NCBI GenBank assembly: GCA_949752735.1
Contig: OX457043.1
Span: forward strand, 39,559,357 to 39,623,356
Source: Lumbricus terrestris
Taxonomy: Eukaryota; Annelida; Clitellata; Crassiclitellata; Lumbricidae
Length of the DNA: 64,000 nt
Direction of reading: 5' to 3'
Shown: positions 36,381 through 48,400 of the stretch, one piece after another
Numbering within the stretch: position 1 is the stretch's first letter
Layout: each line of letters opens with the position of its first letter
Notes under the pieces: model-generated
Databases searched by the model: none
The model's input: the letters and a program-made list of their open reading frames with translations, nothing else
Told to the model about the DNA's origin: nothing
Program-made: the position numbers and the translations under genes

Positions 36381-37492
36381 CATATACATATAATATAATA
36401 TACGGTATATACATATAATATTTTCACTCTTATATTGAGCTGAAGTAGAGGGAACTTTACGACAGGACGTTCTCAATTACCGTCGTCGACTCGTCGTTAA
36501 CCTTCGTGTACTACTGCCCTTTGTAGTTTCAGACAGACAGACAGACAGGCAGACAGAGAGACAGACAGACAAACAGACAGAAAGACAGACAGACAACGAG
36601 AGGGAAACTACAGACAAGTAGTGGTCGGATAGGACCTGCACTCAACCTCCTCTTGCCTCTCCATTCTCCTCCAGTTTCCTCTGAATCCTCTCCCTAATCC
36701 AATTTCTCCTACTCCTTCTATTGCTGCTACTATGGGAATCCATTGAAGAATTAAATGCGTCTGCATGGTTGCAATTGATCTCTCACACTCTAATCCCTAT
36801 ATCATTAATATTGCAACCTTCTTACGGCACGAATTCACAGTAGGCATAAAGAGTGCAAAGGCGCTATATAAATATTATGTTACAACTACATTAAATTTGC
36901 CATCATCACAACTTAAGGTTCATAAGCAGCATTAGGACCATCATCATATTTTATCGTCGTTGTTACCTAAGCAGTCTAAGTTAAATTTTCGGAGGCCCGA
37001 TGCAACTTTGATTACAGATCTTAATAATGTCTTAATCTAATAACATATCTAGTAAATAATTACAATAGGCCTATATATTGTCTGAATTTGTCTCTGCTAT
37101 TCTAAATATCTAATGAAACTATAGGGCCTACAGCTGAGTATCTAATATCTTAATAGCCTAATTTGTTGCCACGCATAGGTTACACCGACCGACTTTACAG
37201 TCCAGTCCGGCTGTGCTCTGAAGCGTGACCATTGGCAGCGAGTTCATGCACGATTCCGTTTAATATGTTCTGCGAACGCTGCTCCTCCTCAGCAAGCAGT
37301 AAGGAAATCCTTTCGACCATGACAACGATCGTCGTGGCAGTCACTAAGCGCACGACCTGAAATAGGAACAACGTGGACATAGGATACAACGAGCTTTTTG
37401 CAATAAATAAGTCATTGACACACACAAAAAATGTCAGCTTGTCGATTTAAAGTAAGTCGTTAATCGGTTAATCCTAGACTGTGGTGGGCTTC
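35137..37492. other. Intergenic with several simple repeats
   Basis: GATAA array (35391-35412), ATT/TTA array (35560-35646), TA array (36339-36380) and ACAG array (36528-36597). GCGCTATATAAATATTAT near 36868 resembles the 3' tail of the LINE at 55100-55735. A - strand open stretch at 37195-37425 follows a plausible acceptor but shows no recognisable domain. Confidence 0.5.
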
Positions 37493-37996
37493 AGGGCCCG
37501 TATGCACATAAGGGTATAACTCGTATATTTGGCTTAAATCTGGCCTATACAGGAATACTGGGTTATTTCCGTATGCACGGCTTGAGATTAGCGAATTAAA
37601 CAAGGTATAACGTTATTCCAACTTCGAGGTAGGAGTTAGCCGGCTACTCCCATTGTGAACAATAGACGGCCGACGTTAGCTGGACAGCGCGAACAATAGG
37701 CAGCCGTCGACATTTCCCTAAGGCCCGTCTTTAGGTCTGAATCTGTTTATCCCACGCCGGCAAGGACCGCATATAATTATCTTTCACGCATGCGCGCTTA
37801 GCTATAACCTATTGAATTGGGGGAAAGAGCAAGCGTCATGCATCGTCGGTTGCAAGGAATGTGTAGATTAGTTATTCTCGCGGCTATATTTTCTCGTGCA
37901 TACGGATACATTCCAATGGCTATATAGGGAATAACAAAGTCGCGTTTAGGCACTATATGTGATTACCTTATGCCGTGTCCTGTGCATACCAGCCCT
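37493..37996. mobile_element. MITE with AGGGCCCGTATGCAC ends (Harbinger-like)
   Basis: The left end AGGGCCCGTATGCACA and the right end read inward AGGGCTGGTATGCACA form imperfect inverted termini. Internal TCGTATATT/TATAACG-type words recur. GGGCCCGTAT-type ends are common in Harbinger-like non-autonomous elements. No clear target duplication was found, so the assignment is tentative. Confidence 0.6.
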
Positions 37997-38130
37997 GATG
38001 ATACCACTTCGACTTAGGCTATATATATACATATATATAATATTGTATACATACAATTATATATTATATATACATGTATATACACACACACTACGATCTG
38101 TGGGGACTCGGGAGGTGGTTTAGGGTAATG

Positions 38131-38590
38131 GCCGGTGTCACGAAATAGAGTATCCCCCGTATTAATTGTATCCCCCTAAATTTAAAAAAGTCTAAAAAAC
38201 CGCTTCCGCCTGTATTTTTTTCTGCAAATTAATTTTCATCTGCTTTGTTTTGAACAATGACACTAACAAGTATGTTTATTCCTACTAGATAATTTGTTTT
38301 ACCCTGTTTTTAGAGCACTTAAAACATTTAAAACACTTAAGAACACTCAGGGTCACTAAATAAATTTGAGTTGTCTTTATCTGAGCATTGCTTAGGACAC
38401 TTAGAACAAATAGAGTCACTTTAAATTTTGAGTACAGCATACATTTTTTTATTACGCACATTTTTCAAAAAGAGGGGATAGAATGGTCTATCCCCGGATA
38501 GTATAGACCGGTTAATTCCATCCAGGGGGATAGATAAATTCATCCCCCCGGATAGCTTTCAGGGGGAATACTCCGTTTCGTGTCACCGGC
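38131..38590. mobile_element. MITE with GCCGGTGTCACGAAA ends
   Basis: Left GCCGGTGTCACGAAATAGAG and right, read inward, GCCGGTGACACGAAACGGAG form inverted termini. The interior near both ends repeats CCCCCGGATAG/GGGGGATA words. No target duplication is evident; the right end touches the CAGTG start of the next element. Confidence 0.7.
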
Positions 38591-39165
38591 AGTGTTGTTG
38601 AAAGTATTGGGCAAATGTACTTAAGTAAAAGTAAAATGGGTTTTAATTACCTAAGTAAAAGTAAAAGTACTTAGCACAAATTTTATTAAGTAAAAGTAAA
38701 AAGTATTATTCCAAAATAATACTTTTAAAGTAAAAAGTAAAAGTACCGAGTCTTGCTATTATTTACCTTAAAAAATATTAAATTCTCGAAATGGTTATCG
38801 TTGAGTCTAGCACGCATGCTTCTGATTCATTGTTACCAGAATGCAGAATCGTGCTGCAGAAATGGCAGTGCATCCAGCGTGCACCGCTCATCGAAAATCT
38901 ATTTTTAGGCATGCAGATTTAGATGAGCTGTTTTAGCTCAGCGTATCGAAATGTCAATTAGCGCATTGAAGAAACGAACATTGTAACGAGTGTCACATAA
39001 ATTGTAACGAAGTAAAAGTACTGAAACATGAGTAAAATTGTAGGTCTACTTCGTTGAAAGTAAAAGTATTTCGGTTTCTTGATACTTCGTTACATGTGAA
39101 AGGATTAAAACTTTTACTTAAGTACAGTAACGCGTTACTTTTACTTCGTTACTGTACAACACACG
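38590..39165. mobile_element. hAT-type MITE with AAGTAAAAGTA subterminal repeats
   Basis: Starts CAGTGTTGTTGAAAGTA. Both ends are crowded with AAGTAAAAGTA words in opposite orientation (left about 38620-38750, right about 39000-39150), and a CGCGTTACTTTTACTT phrase lies near the right end. This layout is known from Tol2-like hAT elements. Right boundary and target duplication are unclear. Confidence 0.6.
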
Positions 39166-39565
39166 TCCTGTTGAATGAAGGGTTGAGTCGATCTTTGAAA
39201 GGGTGGGGCGGGAAGCATCCCCACGTCCATGCCCATCCTGCCAGTGTGTGACCATTGCCGTAATGAAGATTCTAGTGTAGCACAATCAGTTCCAATTGGA
39301 AGTCAGGATCCGGGAGATGAATCTGACAAGTGACCAAAATTGCATGGACCACATCCGTTGAAAATGTTTGTCCATGAATGATTGTAGGATTGATCTATCG
39401 AATAATGAATGGTCAATGAAGTTTTCTAAAATGGAGCAAAGTAGCAGCAGCTACAGGACTACCGGTATAGCTGCTGCATGCTCTCATCTTCTTTTAGTCA
39501 TTTCGGTTCTAACTTAAGACTTACCCATTTACATGCAGTTGGACAAATCCATCTGCATGTCTGTT
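39166..39565. other. Intergenic, nothing recognised
   Basis: Unique-looking sequence between a MITE and a minisatellite. I see no ORF or repeat structure. Confidence 0.5.
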
Positions 39566-39882
39566 TCAGCGACCGCCTTCATGCCATGACTTAATGCCAT
39601 GACTTCATATGCCATGACTTCATGCCATTGCTTCATATGCCATGACTTCATATCGTGACTTCATATCGTGACTTCAAGCCATGACATCATGCCATGACTT
39701 CAAATGCCATGACTTAATGCCATGACATCATGCCATGACTTCATATCGTGACTTCATGCCATGACATCATATCGTGACTTCATGCCATGACTTCATGCCA
39801 TGACTTCATGCCATGACATCATATCGTGACTTCAAGCCATGACTTCAAGCCATGACATCGTGACTTCATGCCATGATGACCG
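39566..39882. repeat. Minisatellite of CATGACTTCATGC-type units
   Basis: About 25 short units of 11-13 bp, alternating CATGACTTCATGC, CATGACATCATGC and ATCGTGACTTCA variants. The mixture of variants suggests expansion by slippage or unequal exchange. Confidence 0.9.
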
Positions 39883-40242
39883 GACCATGAATTGAATTGG
39901 TGCGCCATCGGTTGACACATCGACGGTAGAAGCCGGCGCTATAGAAGCTGTTTCTTCTTTTGTTTATCTGCCTGTCTAACATTCTGTCATCCTACCTGAT
40001 TGTCTGCTTACCTGCAATCCTGCATGCCTGTCATTCTGTGTGCCTGTCTGTTTTGTTTGTCTGTGTCTTTCAATGAGTCTGTGCATGTTGCAATGCAATG
40101 TAATGTAACTAGTCATTTCTATCGTCCCCTCACATTCATGACCATTCACACAGGCATTCAGTAGCATGCACTCCCATGCAGTGCGTGAAGCCTGAGGGAA
40201 GAAATCAGTATAAAGAGGGAGATTAGGCCATAGAGGGAGTGG

Positions 40243-40317
<75 letters not shown>

Positions 40318-40457
40318 AGAGGTAGGCCTAGAGATGGAGATGTAGGCCTAAACTTCCCTAAAGAGGGAGATGAAGGCCTAGACAGCGATGCAGAAATGAG
40401 AGTCCCATGCAGATAGGATGGAGGGGCATTCCATAGGGAAGGTCGAAAATGATGGTA
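39883..40457. other. Intergenic with TA and GA arrays
   Basis: TA run about 40243-40268 passing directly into a GA run to about 40313, then GAGATG(T/A)AGGCCTA repeats to about 40385. Confidence 0.7.
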
Positions 40458-41975
40458 AATAGTGGAGCGGCCAGGAACCAAAATGTGAAGGAATTGTGCA
40501 TTTTGTGATACAAGCATGAAATTTGGTACATACCACGAAAATGTCATAAGAAAAAGATTTGGCTATAGGGCCATCGCAGATTTGACCCCTGGCCCCAATG
40601 GCGGCCATTTTTCAAAATGGCCGACCTGTTTACAGATTTTAAATTATCTCAGCTTCCAGTGCAATTAGAATCGTCGTCTTGGTGTCTAAATATACATAGT
40701 TAGGGGCGAGGATTCCAAAAAAGCCATTACAAATGTTCCTCAGAGCTTCAATGGCGGCCATTTTCCAAAATGGCCGACCAAAATACGGATTTTCAATATC
40801 TCAGCTTCCAGTACACTTAGAATCGTCATCTTGGTGTCTAAACATACATAGTTAATGGCAGGCGTTCCAACAGAGCCATTGGAAATGTTCCCCATGGCTT
40901 CAATGACGGCCATTTTCCAAAATGGCCGACCTAAAAAAATAATACTTCAATATCTCAGCCTCCAGTACACTTAGAATCGTCATCCTGGTGTCTAAACATA
41001 CATAGTTAGGGGCGAGGATTCCAAAAAAGCCATTACAAATGTTCCTCAGAGCTTCAATGGCGGCCATTTTCCAAAATGGCCGACCAAAATACGGATTTTC
41101 AATATATCAGCTTCCAGTACACTTAGAATCGTCATCTTGGTGTCTAAACATACATAGTCTGGGACGAGGATTCCAACAGAGCCATTGTAAATGTTCAACA
41201 AGGCTTCAATGGCGGCCATTTTCTAAAATGGCCGACGAAAAATGGATATTTCAATATCTCAGCTTCCTGTACACTTAGAATCGTCATCTTGGTGTCTAAA
41301 CATACATAGTCTGGGACGAGGATTCCAACAGAGCCATTGTAAATGTTCAACAAGGCTTCAATGGCGGCCATTTTCTAAAATGGCCGACGAAAAATGGATA
41401 TTTCAATATCTCAGCTTCCTGTACACTTAGAATCGTCATCTTGGTGTCTAAACATACATAGTCAAGGGCGAAGTTTAAATAATCAAATACAAACGTTTCT
41501 GTTCACAAAATTTGCAGCCAAGGACGTGAATGGTGCGGTGAGGTAAAAAGGTTCCTGCTTATTTGAAAATCAGCTGTTTTGGGCTCATGGCGCGTCAAGT
41601 ATAAATATAGTATAATCCAAGTTATTTTTTGCATCATACTTTTTCTGAAACTTCTGATCGAGTTCATGTTCATTTGGCTGCCATGTTCATTTGAAGCCAT
41701 GGGGAACATTTCCAATGGCTCTGTTGGAACGCCTGCCATTAACTATGTATGTTTAGACACCAAGATGACGATTCTAAGTGTACTGGAAGCTGAGATAATT
41801 TAAAACCTGTAAACAGGTCGGCCATTTTGAAAAATGGCCGCCATTGAGGCCAGGGGCCAAATCTGCGATGGCCCTATAGCCAAATCTTTTTCTTATGACA
41901 TTTTCGTGGTATGTACCAAATTTCATGCTTGTATCACAAAATGCACAATTTTTCACCAGGCCGCTCTACTAAAAA
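40458..41975. mobile_element. 1.5-kb inverted-repeat element carrying satellite-like units
   Basis: Arms at about 40458-40730 and 41690-41975 are inverted copies sharing GCGGCC near the edge, then AATTGTGCATTTTGTGATAC, ATTTGGTACATACCACG and CTATAGGGCCATCGCAG. From about 40600 the left side continues into five to six tandem units of about 150-160 bp (to 41480). Each unit has a GGCCATTTT-(2 nt)-AAAATGGCC hairpin plus CTTAGAATCGTCATCTTGGTGTC. There is no protein coding. Target duplication and superfamily not determined. Confidence 0.8.
40600..41480. repeat. Tandem 'AATGGCGGCCATTTT' array
   Basis: Units repeat the order: ATGGCGGCCATTTTC hairpin, TCAATATCTCAGCTTCC, CTTAGAATCGTCATC, CTAAACATACATAGT. 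Two neighbouring units (about 41161-41280 and 41281-41460) are almost identical, the others more diverged. The short ORFs predicted inside are translations of the array. Confidence 0.9.
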
Positions 41976-43482
41976 GATCGGGCTTGAGTGATCCTAGCTC
42001 GTGGGACAAACAAGTCAGACCGATCCAGAGAACGGAGTGGCTGATTCCCGCCCCCCGGGCGACCGGGCCCCCCAGAGGATGGAACTAGATTACATGCAAC
42101 AATATAATTTCCATTCTGTAATATTGTCACTGTTTATTATAGCTGTTGCTGCTGCAAGTTTTGAACTGCTAATTATTATTCATGACCAACTTTTTACGTT
42201 TCCAATTTTTAAAAAGGTTGACATTGCATAGAAGACTTAGAAGCTGATATCTGTTTGAGTTTACGACCATAATTGTGACATGTCCGGTTATGAATGACGG
42301 GCCCCATTTAACCAGTCACACCAGGACCGATATAGGGCCTACTGGGCCACAGGATCACAGTTGGAGAGGAACTCTGCAATAAATCAAATTAAACACATGC
42401 ACGTGCCGACAGCCGTGAGCAAACGGAACAGTGACCCATAGACGTCTAGATACATTGCGCTAATGTATCTAGATGTTTACGAGTGAGCGTAGAAATGTAG
42501 GCTACTTAATTGCTGTAGTTTCTAATACGTAGAAATGCCCCTGTTCTTTTGATATGCGCTGCCTGGCTGGGATGGGAGGAATTTTAAGGAGGAGGAGGAG
42601 CAGGAGGAGCAGGAGGAGGAGGAGGAGGAGGAGGAGCAGCAGCAGCAGCAGGGAGAGGAGAAGCAGAAGGAGCAGGATGAGGGGAGGAAGGTGAGAAGGA
42701 GGAGGCGGCTGTGGTGGTTGGAGAAAGAGGAGGAGGTGGCGGAATGGCATGAGTGGAGATAGCAGGAGGAGTTGCAGGCAAATAGGAAGGGGAGGTTTAT
42801 AGAAGGATTATTAGTACTTATATATTTACTTATTTCTCCATTTCTATAGCACCCCTTCAAGCTTCAGGCTAGTAGGTTACGAATGGTGGAAGAAGTAAAA
42901 ATAAAAAAGAGGAGGAGGAGGAGGAGAAGGAGGAGGGTGTGCTTTTCTGAAGAAAGCATCCTAAAGTTGCAGAATTACCTCTTCTGCGAAAGTCTGGCAT
43001 GCATGGCATCTGTAGCGTTTGTTGGAATTCGCTCGTCCATCAATTGGTCGGCCATTCGGTCTCAGTTAGTTTAAGGGACACAAGAGCAATGTAGGTCTAT
43101 ACACTGTACACTGTACATTGCAGTGTACACTGTACAGTGCTTCTGGGCTAATAGGTCTCCGCCGCTCATTATCATCAGTCAAACGATCATAAAGACTTCA
43201 ATGGCATACGGATGAATGCAGCTCACTTGCACACACGCACACATGCACACACACGCACACACACCCACATACACACAAACACACATACACACATATACAC
43301 ACACTCATAAACACACACGCACGCACACACACACGCCAACACACACATATATAATGAGTTAATGACACCCACATACACAAACACACACACGCACACACAC
43401 ACGCACACATATACACACAAACACACGCACGCACACCCCAACACACACATATACACACCCACGTAACACAAAGCACTCATAA

Positions 43483-43520
<38 letters not shown>

Positions 43521-44220
43521 ACACACACACACACACACACGCGTTCCCTGTCCAAGGAGGTGCGTTTCTGCCGACAACATATAATGTAGGCCTGTAGGCT
43601 ACGTCCATCCCTTGATGGACCTATACATATTATAGTATATACGACGTGTGTATATATTATATACAGTATATATGATATATGCAATAATCTATATATATGT
43701 ATAGTTGTATACATATATTGACTATTTGACTATAATTATGACGGATGTGAAATATTTCGGAGTTTGGACCGTCGAAAATGCGCTTCATAATTATCTGCAC
43801 AAAAGGTCCATCTTTCAGTCACGCTTTCCTCGTGTAGGCCTATTAAATTTTTGTCTGACTGTCTGACTGTCTAACTTTTTGTCGTCGGTTTAGCTGCCTC
43901 TCTCAGCTCTCTGTCATTTTGCCCGTATTAAAGGCCTACGCTATAATATATGCTTGTGTCCGTACGGCCGTCAGCTTATCCGTATATTCATACATCTGTC
44001 TGATTTACGAAATGATCCTTGCGTTATTTTACATTCCAAATGCAATGTCTATAGCAGAAAGAAAGAAAACGCTCTTTCCATTGGCGCTGGCGCAACGATA
44101 TTTAGGTGAACGTGTTGGCTGAAGCTGAGCTGAATTTAGGGCATTTATTACGAGGCTTCACTTCAATGATGATAACCATAGCCTCAACGCCAACAGTAAC
44201 TGAATAGACATCTAACTGTT
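41976..44220. other. Intergenic with GGA and CA microsatellites
   Basis: GGA/GCA-rich array at 42586-42740, second GGA patch near 42905-42940, and a long CA-rich array at 43224-43545. Hairpins lie at 42445-42473 (12-bp perfect stem) and about 43102-43140 (TGTACACTGTACA type). No gene is supported. The last five bases, CTGTT (44216-44220), are the left target duplication of the retrotransposon. Confidence 0.6.
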
Positions 44221-45260
44221 TGTCACCGACTATTGAATCTAGGGTTTTAAATCTAGTTTTAATAGGGAACTTTATGCTCAGAGGCTTTTCGGGTGATCAA
44301 TATTAGAATGAGCTAGGACCTAAAACAAATGTAGCTAAGATTCGTTTAAAGATTATATTAAAGAAAACAATATCAAACATTAAAATACAATATCAATAAT
44401 CTTATCTACTTATTGTGGCGTATTATCTAATAATATTATAGCTTGTTTCTTAACTTCCACGTTGGACTTCTCCAGCGTAGATGTAGAAGTTCTTCAGTTC
44501 GTATGGATTGGAATGAAGGTTCGAAGAGGAAGGAAGGTCACCTTCTTCTTGCTTGCCGTCGTTTCCAATTCTCTTCTGTAGCTGTGTAGACGGAGAATAC
44601 TGTAGTTGGGCACAGCACTCTGTAGTTTCGTCCGCCTCGTTGATTCTTGACAAGCAACGGTAGCTTCTCGTCGCTTGCTCGTCTTGTTGTCGTTTCGCTC
44701 CTTCTTTCTGCCGTCGAACTCCAATCGCAATTGTAGTTCCGAATTCGATCTTCTCCGATGTCGATCGCAGCTCACTCGCAAGTGTCACATCAAACTTCGC
44801 AAAGTTTCCGTTCGACACGCCCTGGTATCTCTATTCCCAAGGACTTATAGTCTCACCAGTGGGACAGGCCGACAGCGTGTCGCCTTCCACACCCAATTCC
44901 CCGTCAGATCTTCTGAATTACCGACGAGAACGCCACGTTTGACTAATGGCCGTTCTCGCTCAGAAATCTACGTCTTCTTCCTTCGCCATCTTTTCGCTGT
45001 CTAACTTTATCGTCTGCCGTTGTTGCCGTCTGCTCAAGTTTGACGCTGCTTTCCGCCCTCCGTTGTATTTCAATAATTGATGTAGCGCGTATTCAAGAAT
45101 TGTTATAGCGCTATTATTATTATCTAACTTAATGCCACAAGTAATATTAATTATAATCTACAATACGCCACATATTGTCTAGCTTAATTCTTACCTATTT
45201 AATACTTATACAATGCATCATTTAATAGGTTTGTTTGATAAGAAGCATTCTACCGCTACA
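44221..45260 (-). repeat. 3' LTR
   Basis: Read on the - strand it starts TGTAGCGGTAGAATGC and ends GTCGGTGACA (TG...CA). One base (44426) differs from the other LTR. A TATAAGTATTAAATA stretch near 45205-45222 could serve as the U3 TATA element. ORFs within it are incidental. Confidence 0.95.
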
Positions 45261-45280
45261 AATGCCCCTCCTTCAAAAGA
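45261..45280 (-). promoter_or_regulatory. Polypurine tract next to the 3' LTR
   Basis: On the - strand GAAGGAGGGGCATT immediately precedes the LTR start TGTAGC, the expected position for the plus-strand primer. Confidence 0.75.
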
Positions 45281-45417
45281 CTGTTTACAGGCTTTAACAA
45301 ACTCACCTACTTAACAAACTAACCTAGTAAACTAATTCACTTACTATACACGACATGACAATTAATACACTTTACTCACTGGCTTACACTTCTTCATTTA
45401 CTTTATCTCAACTTATA

Positions 45418-48400
45418 CTACACAATCCCTCTACTTAAATAGTCGGACATAACATTTTCGGACCCTTTAATATATCTAATGTTAAAGGAATAGTTTTGGA
45501 GTGCCAAACTCCATCTCATCACCCTTGCATTTTTCATTCGACCCTCTTTCATATATTGCAATCCGCAATGGTCTGTCTCAATTGTAAATGTCTTTCCACA
45601 AAGATATCGGTCGAACCTGCTTATTCCCCACATGATTGCTAAGCACTCTCTCTCTTCCACAGAATATCTTCTCTCTCGCTCTAACAGCTTCCTGCTCGCA
45701 TACGCTATGGGATGATTCGTCCCCTCGTACTGCTGCATTATCACACATCCGATTCCACTCCCACTTGCATCAGTTTGTAGGATGAAATCCTTCTCTAAAT
45801 TTGGAAGTCTCAGAATTGGTTCTTTCGCCAATTCGTTCTTCAACTTTGTAAAACTATCTTCCAGCTCTTCATTCCATTCTACCATTCCAGGTGCTATCTT
45901 CTTCGTTAAGTCACTTAACGGTGCCATGATTTCCGCACAGTGTGGTATGAATTTCCGATAATAGTTTATCGCTCCAAGAAAACTCCTGACTTGTTTCTTT
46001 GTCTTTGGACGTGGCATGTCTACTATTTTATCCACTGATTTCTCCTTTGGACTTATGTCATCCTTGTTCAACGTATGCCCCAAAAAGTCAATCTTTCCAT
46101 ATCCTATTGAACACTTCTTCGGCTTCAATGTCAAATTCGCTTGTCTCACTCTTTCGAAAAATATCTCCAAAGTCTTCAAATGTTCTCTCCATCCTTTATT
46201 ATGCGCTAGAATGTCGTCGACATAACTTTCAAGATTTTCTGTTCCTTGAAGAATCTTCCTGATTAAACGGTTGTAACTTGACGCACTATTGATCAATCCA
46301 AAAGGCATCACATTGAACTTGTATATCCCATTGGCACATACAAATGTAGTGTAGTCTTTCGATTCTGGACTCATAGGGATCTGCCAATAACCCTTGCAGA
46401 AATCGAACTTGCTGTAGATTCTACTACCACTCAACTTATTAAAAATATCCTCATTTGTCATCATAGGCTCAGGATCAAATATTGTAAGCTTGTTCAGCTG
46501 TTTGTAATTGCAACACAGCCTATTGCTTCCGTCTGATTTCTTGACAACCACCAGCGGTGCTGCATAAGCTGCCTCTGATCTTTCTATCACCTTATTGTCC
46601 AACATCGTCTGGATCTCCTTATCTATTTCCTTTTGCAAATGGTATGGTGTTGGATACGCTCTTTGTCTTACTGGTTCTTCACTCGTCAAATGTATTTCAT
46701 GCTTTACTAAGTCTGTTCTCCCAGGCTTGTCTGTGAATATGTCTTCATATTTCTTCAGTAGTTTCCTCATTTCTCCTTTTTGTTCTTCATCCAAATCAGG
46801 ATTTATATCCACATCTTCATAGGTCTCTGTTTGTTCACTTACATATAAATCCAATATTTCTTCTTCTTCATCTTCTCCCACTTTTCCGTCATATACTACT
46901 GCTGAAATGTACGCTACGGTCTCGGCATCTTCTCTTTCGTGGTATTTCTTCAATATATTAATGTGATATGTCTTTATCTTTCCTTTCTCGATTTCAACTC
47001 TGTAGTCATAGTCTCCAATCTTCTCTCTCACAACATATGGCCCTTGCCACTTTACCAACATCTTGTTCTTGCAACTAGGCAATAGTAACAACACCTTATC
47101 ACCTATTTCCAACTTCCGGTATCTCGCTTTCCTGTCATAATACTTCTTGTTTTTAGCGTTCGCTTTGTGTATCGCCTTCTGCGCCATATCACAAGTCTCC
47201 TCAATCCTTTCTCTCAAATCCTGCATATACGTATACACGTCCTTCACTTCTTCTTCCACTGTCTCATTGGTCCATAACTCCTTCAGGATCTGCACTGGTC
47301 CTCTACACGATCTACCAAATATTAGTTCGAATGGTGTGAAACCGTGACTCTCATGTACTGTGTCTCTCAACGCAAACAGTAATGGAGCTATATAACGATC
47401 CCATTCTTTCGCTTGTTCACCAATCAACTTCCTCAACGTCGCTTTGATGGTTCCATTAAGCCGTTCTACACATCCATTGCCCATTGCATGATATGGACTC
47501 GTCATGGTGTGTTTTATCAATAGCATCTTATTTACTTCAGCCATGAGTTCAGAAGTGAACTGGCTTCCACGATCAGTATGGATCTTCTGAGGCACTCCCA
47601 TACGACAATAAAATCCGAACAAAGCTTCTGCAACTTCCTCAGTACTAATTCCTTTCAATGGAATAGCTTCCGGATACCTTGTACTCAAATCTATGATGGT
47701 CAATATGTATCGATAACCCCTTGCAGACATAGGGTTAACTTCTCCGATTATGTCTATGCATATGTGTTTGAATGGTACATCTAATACAGGTAGATGACCC
47801 ATAGGCGCCTTGTGGTTCACCTTCTTGTCAACTGATTTTTGACAAATATCACAACTCAACACATATCTCCGTATATCTTGTCCTATTCCAGGCCAATAGA
47901 ATTCATTTAGAATCTTATCATGTGTTTTCCTCATTCCTAAATGAGCCGATAACAATGAATTGTGTGCCACTGCTAACACTTTATCCCTCAATGGTTTAGG
48001 TACCATTAGTTGCCATTTCACCTCATCCTTCTGTACTTCTTTGTATCTTTTATACAACAATCCCTTCTTTTTCACATATGGTTTATCCTCTATGTTGTCT
48101 TCGTTACCATCCCATTCAATTGCTCTTTCCATTTGTTTCGACATAGTTTCATCTTGACTCTGCAACTCCTGTATCTCTTTTACTGACACATTCAAGTTCG
48201 GCATCTCCGCAACTTTCAACGGTTTGTATTTTGCTACCTTTTTAGCTTCTGCTCTTGTTTCCACAACTGCTACTGTCATTAATTTTTCATCTTGACTCCT
48301 TATCACATTGTCAGAAAATCTCACTGTTTTCTTTGCACCAACAGGTCTTTCTTCATGTTCTGTTTTTCTCATCAATATTCCTTTGTTTTCCACTTCAGTA

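Noticed and set aside
37195..37425. Single exon of a transposase or host gene
   Set aside because: An acceptor-like site precedes it, but no partner exon and no recognisable domain were found.
39883..44220. ORFs in GGA and CA arrays (for example 42502-42860 and 43198-43714)
   Set aside because: Low-complexity translations without domain or splice context.
44450..45004. ORFs of 95-122 codons in each LTR
   Set aside because: They repeat only because the LTRs repeat, and none has recognisable content; LTR function explains the conservation.
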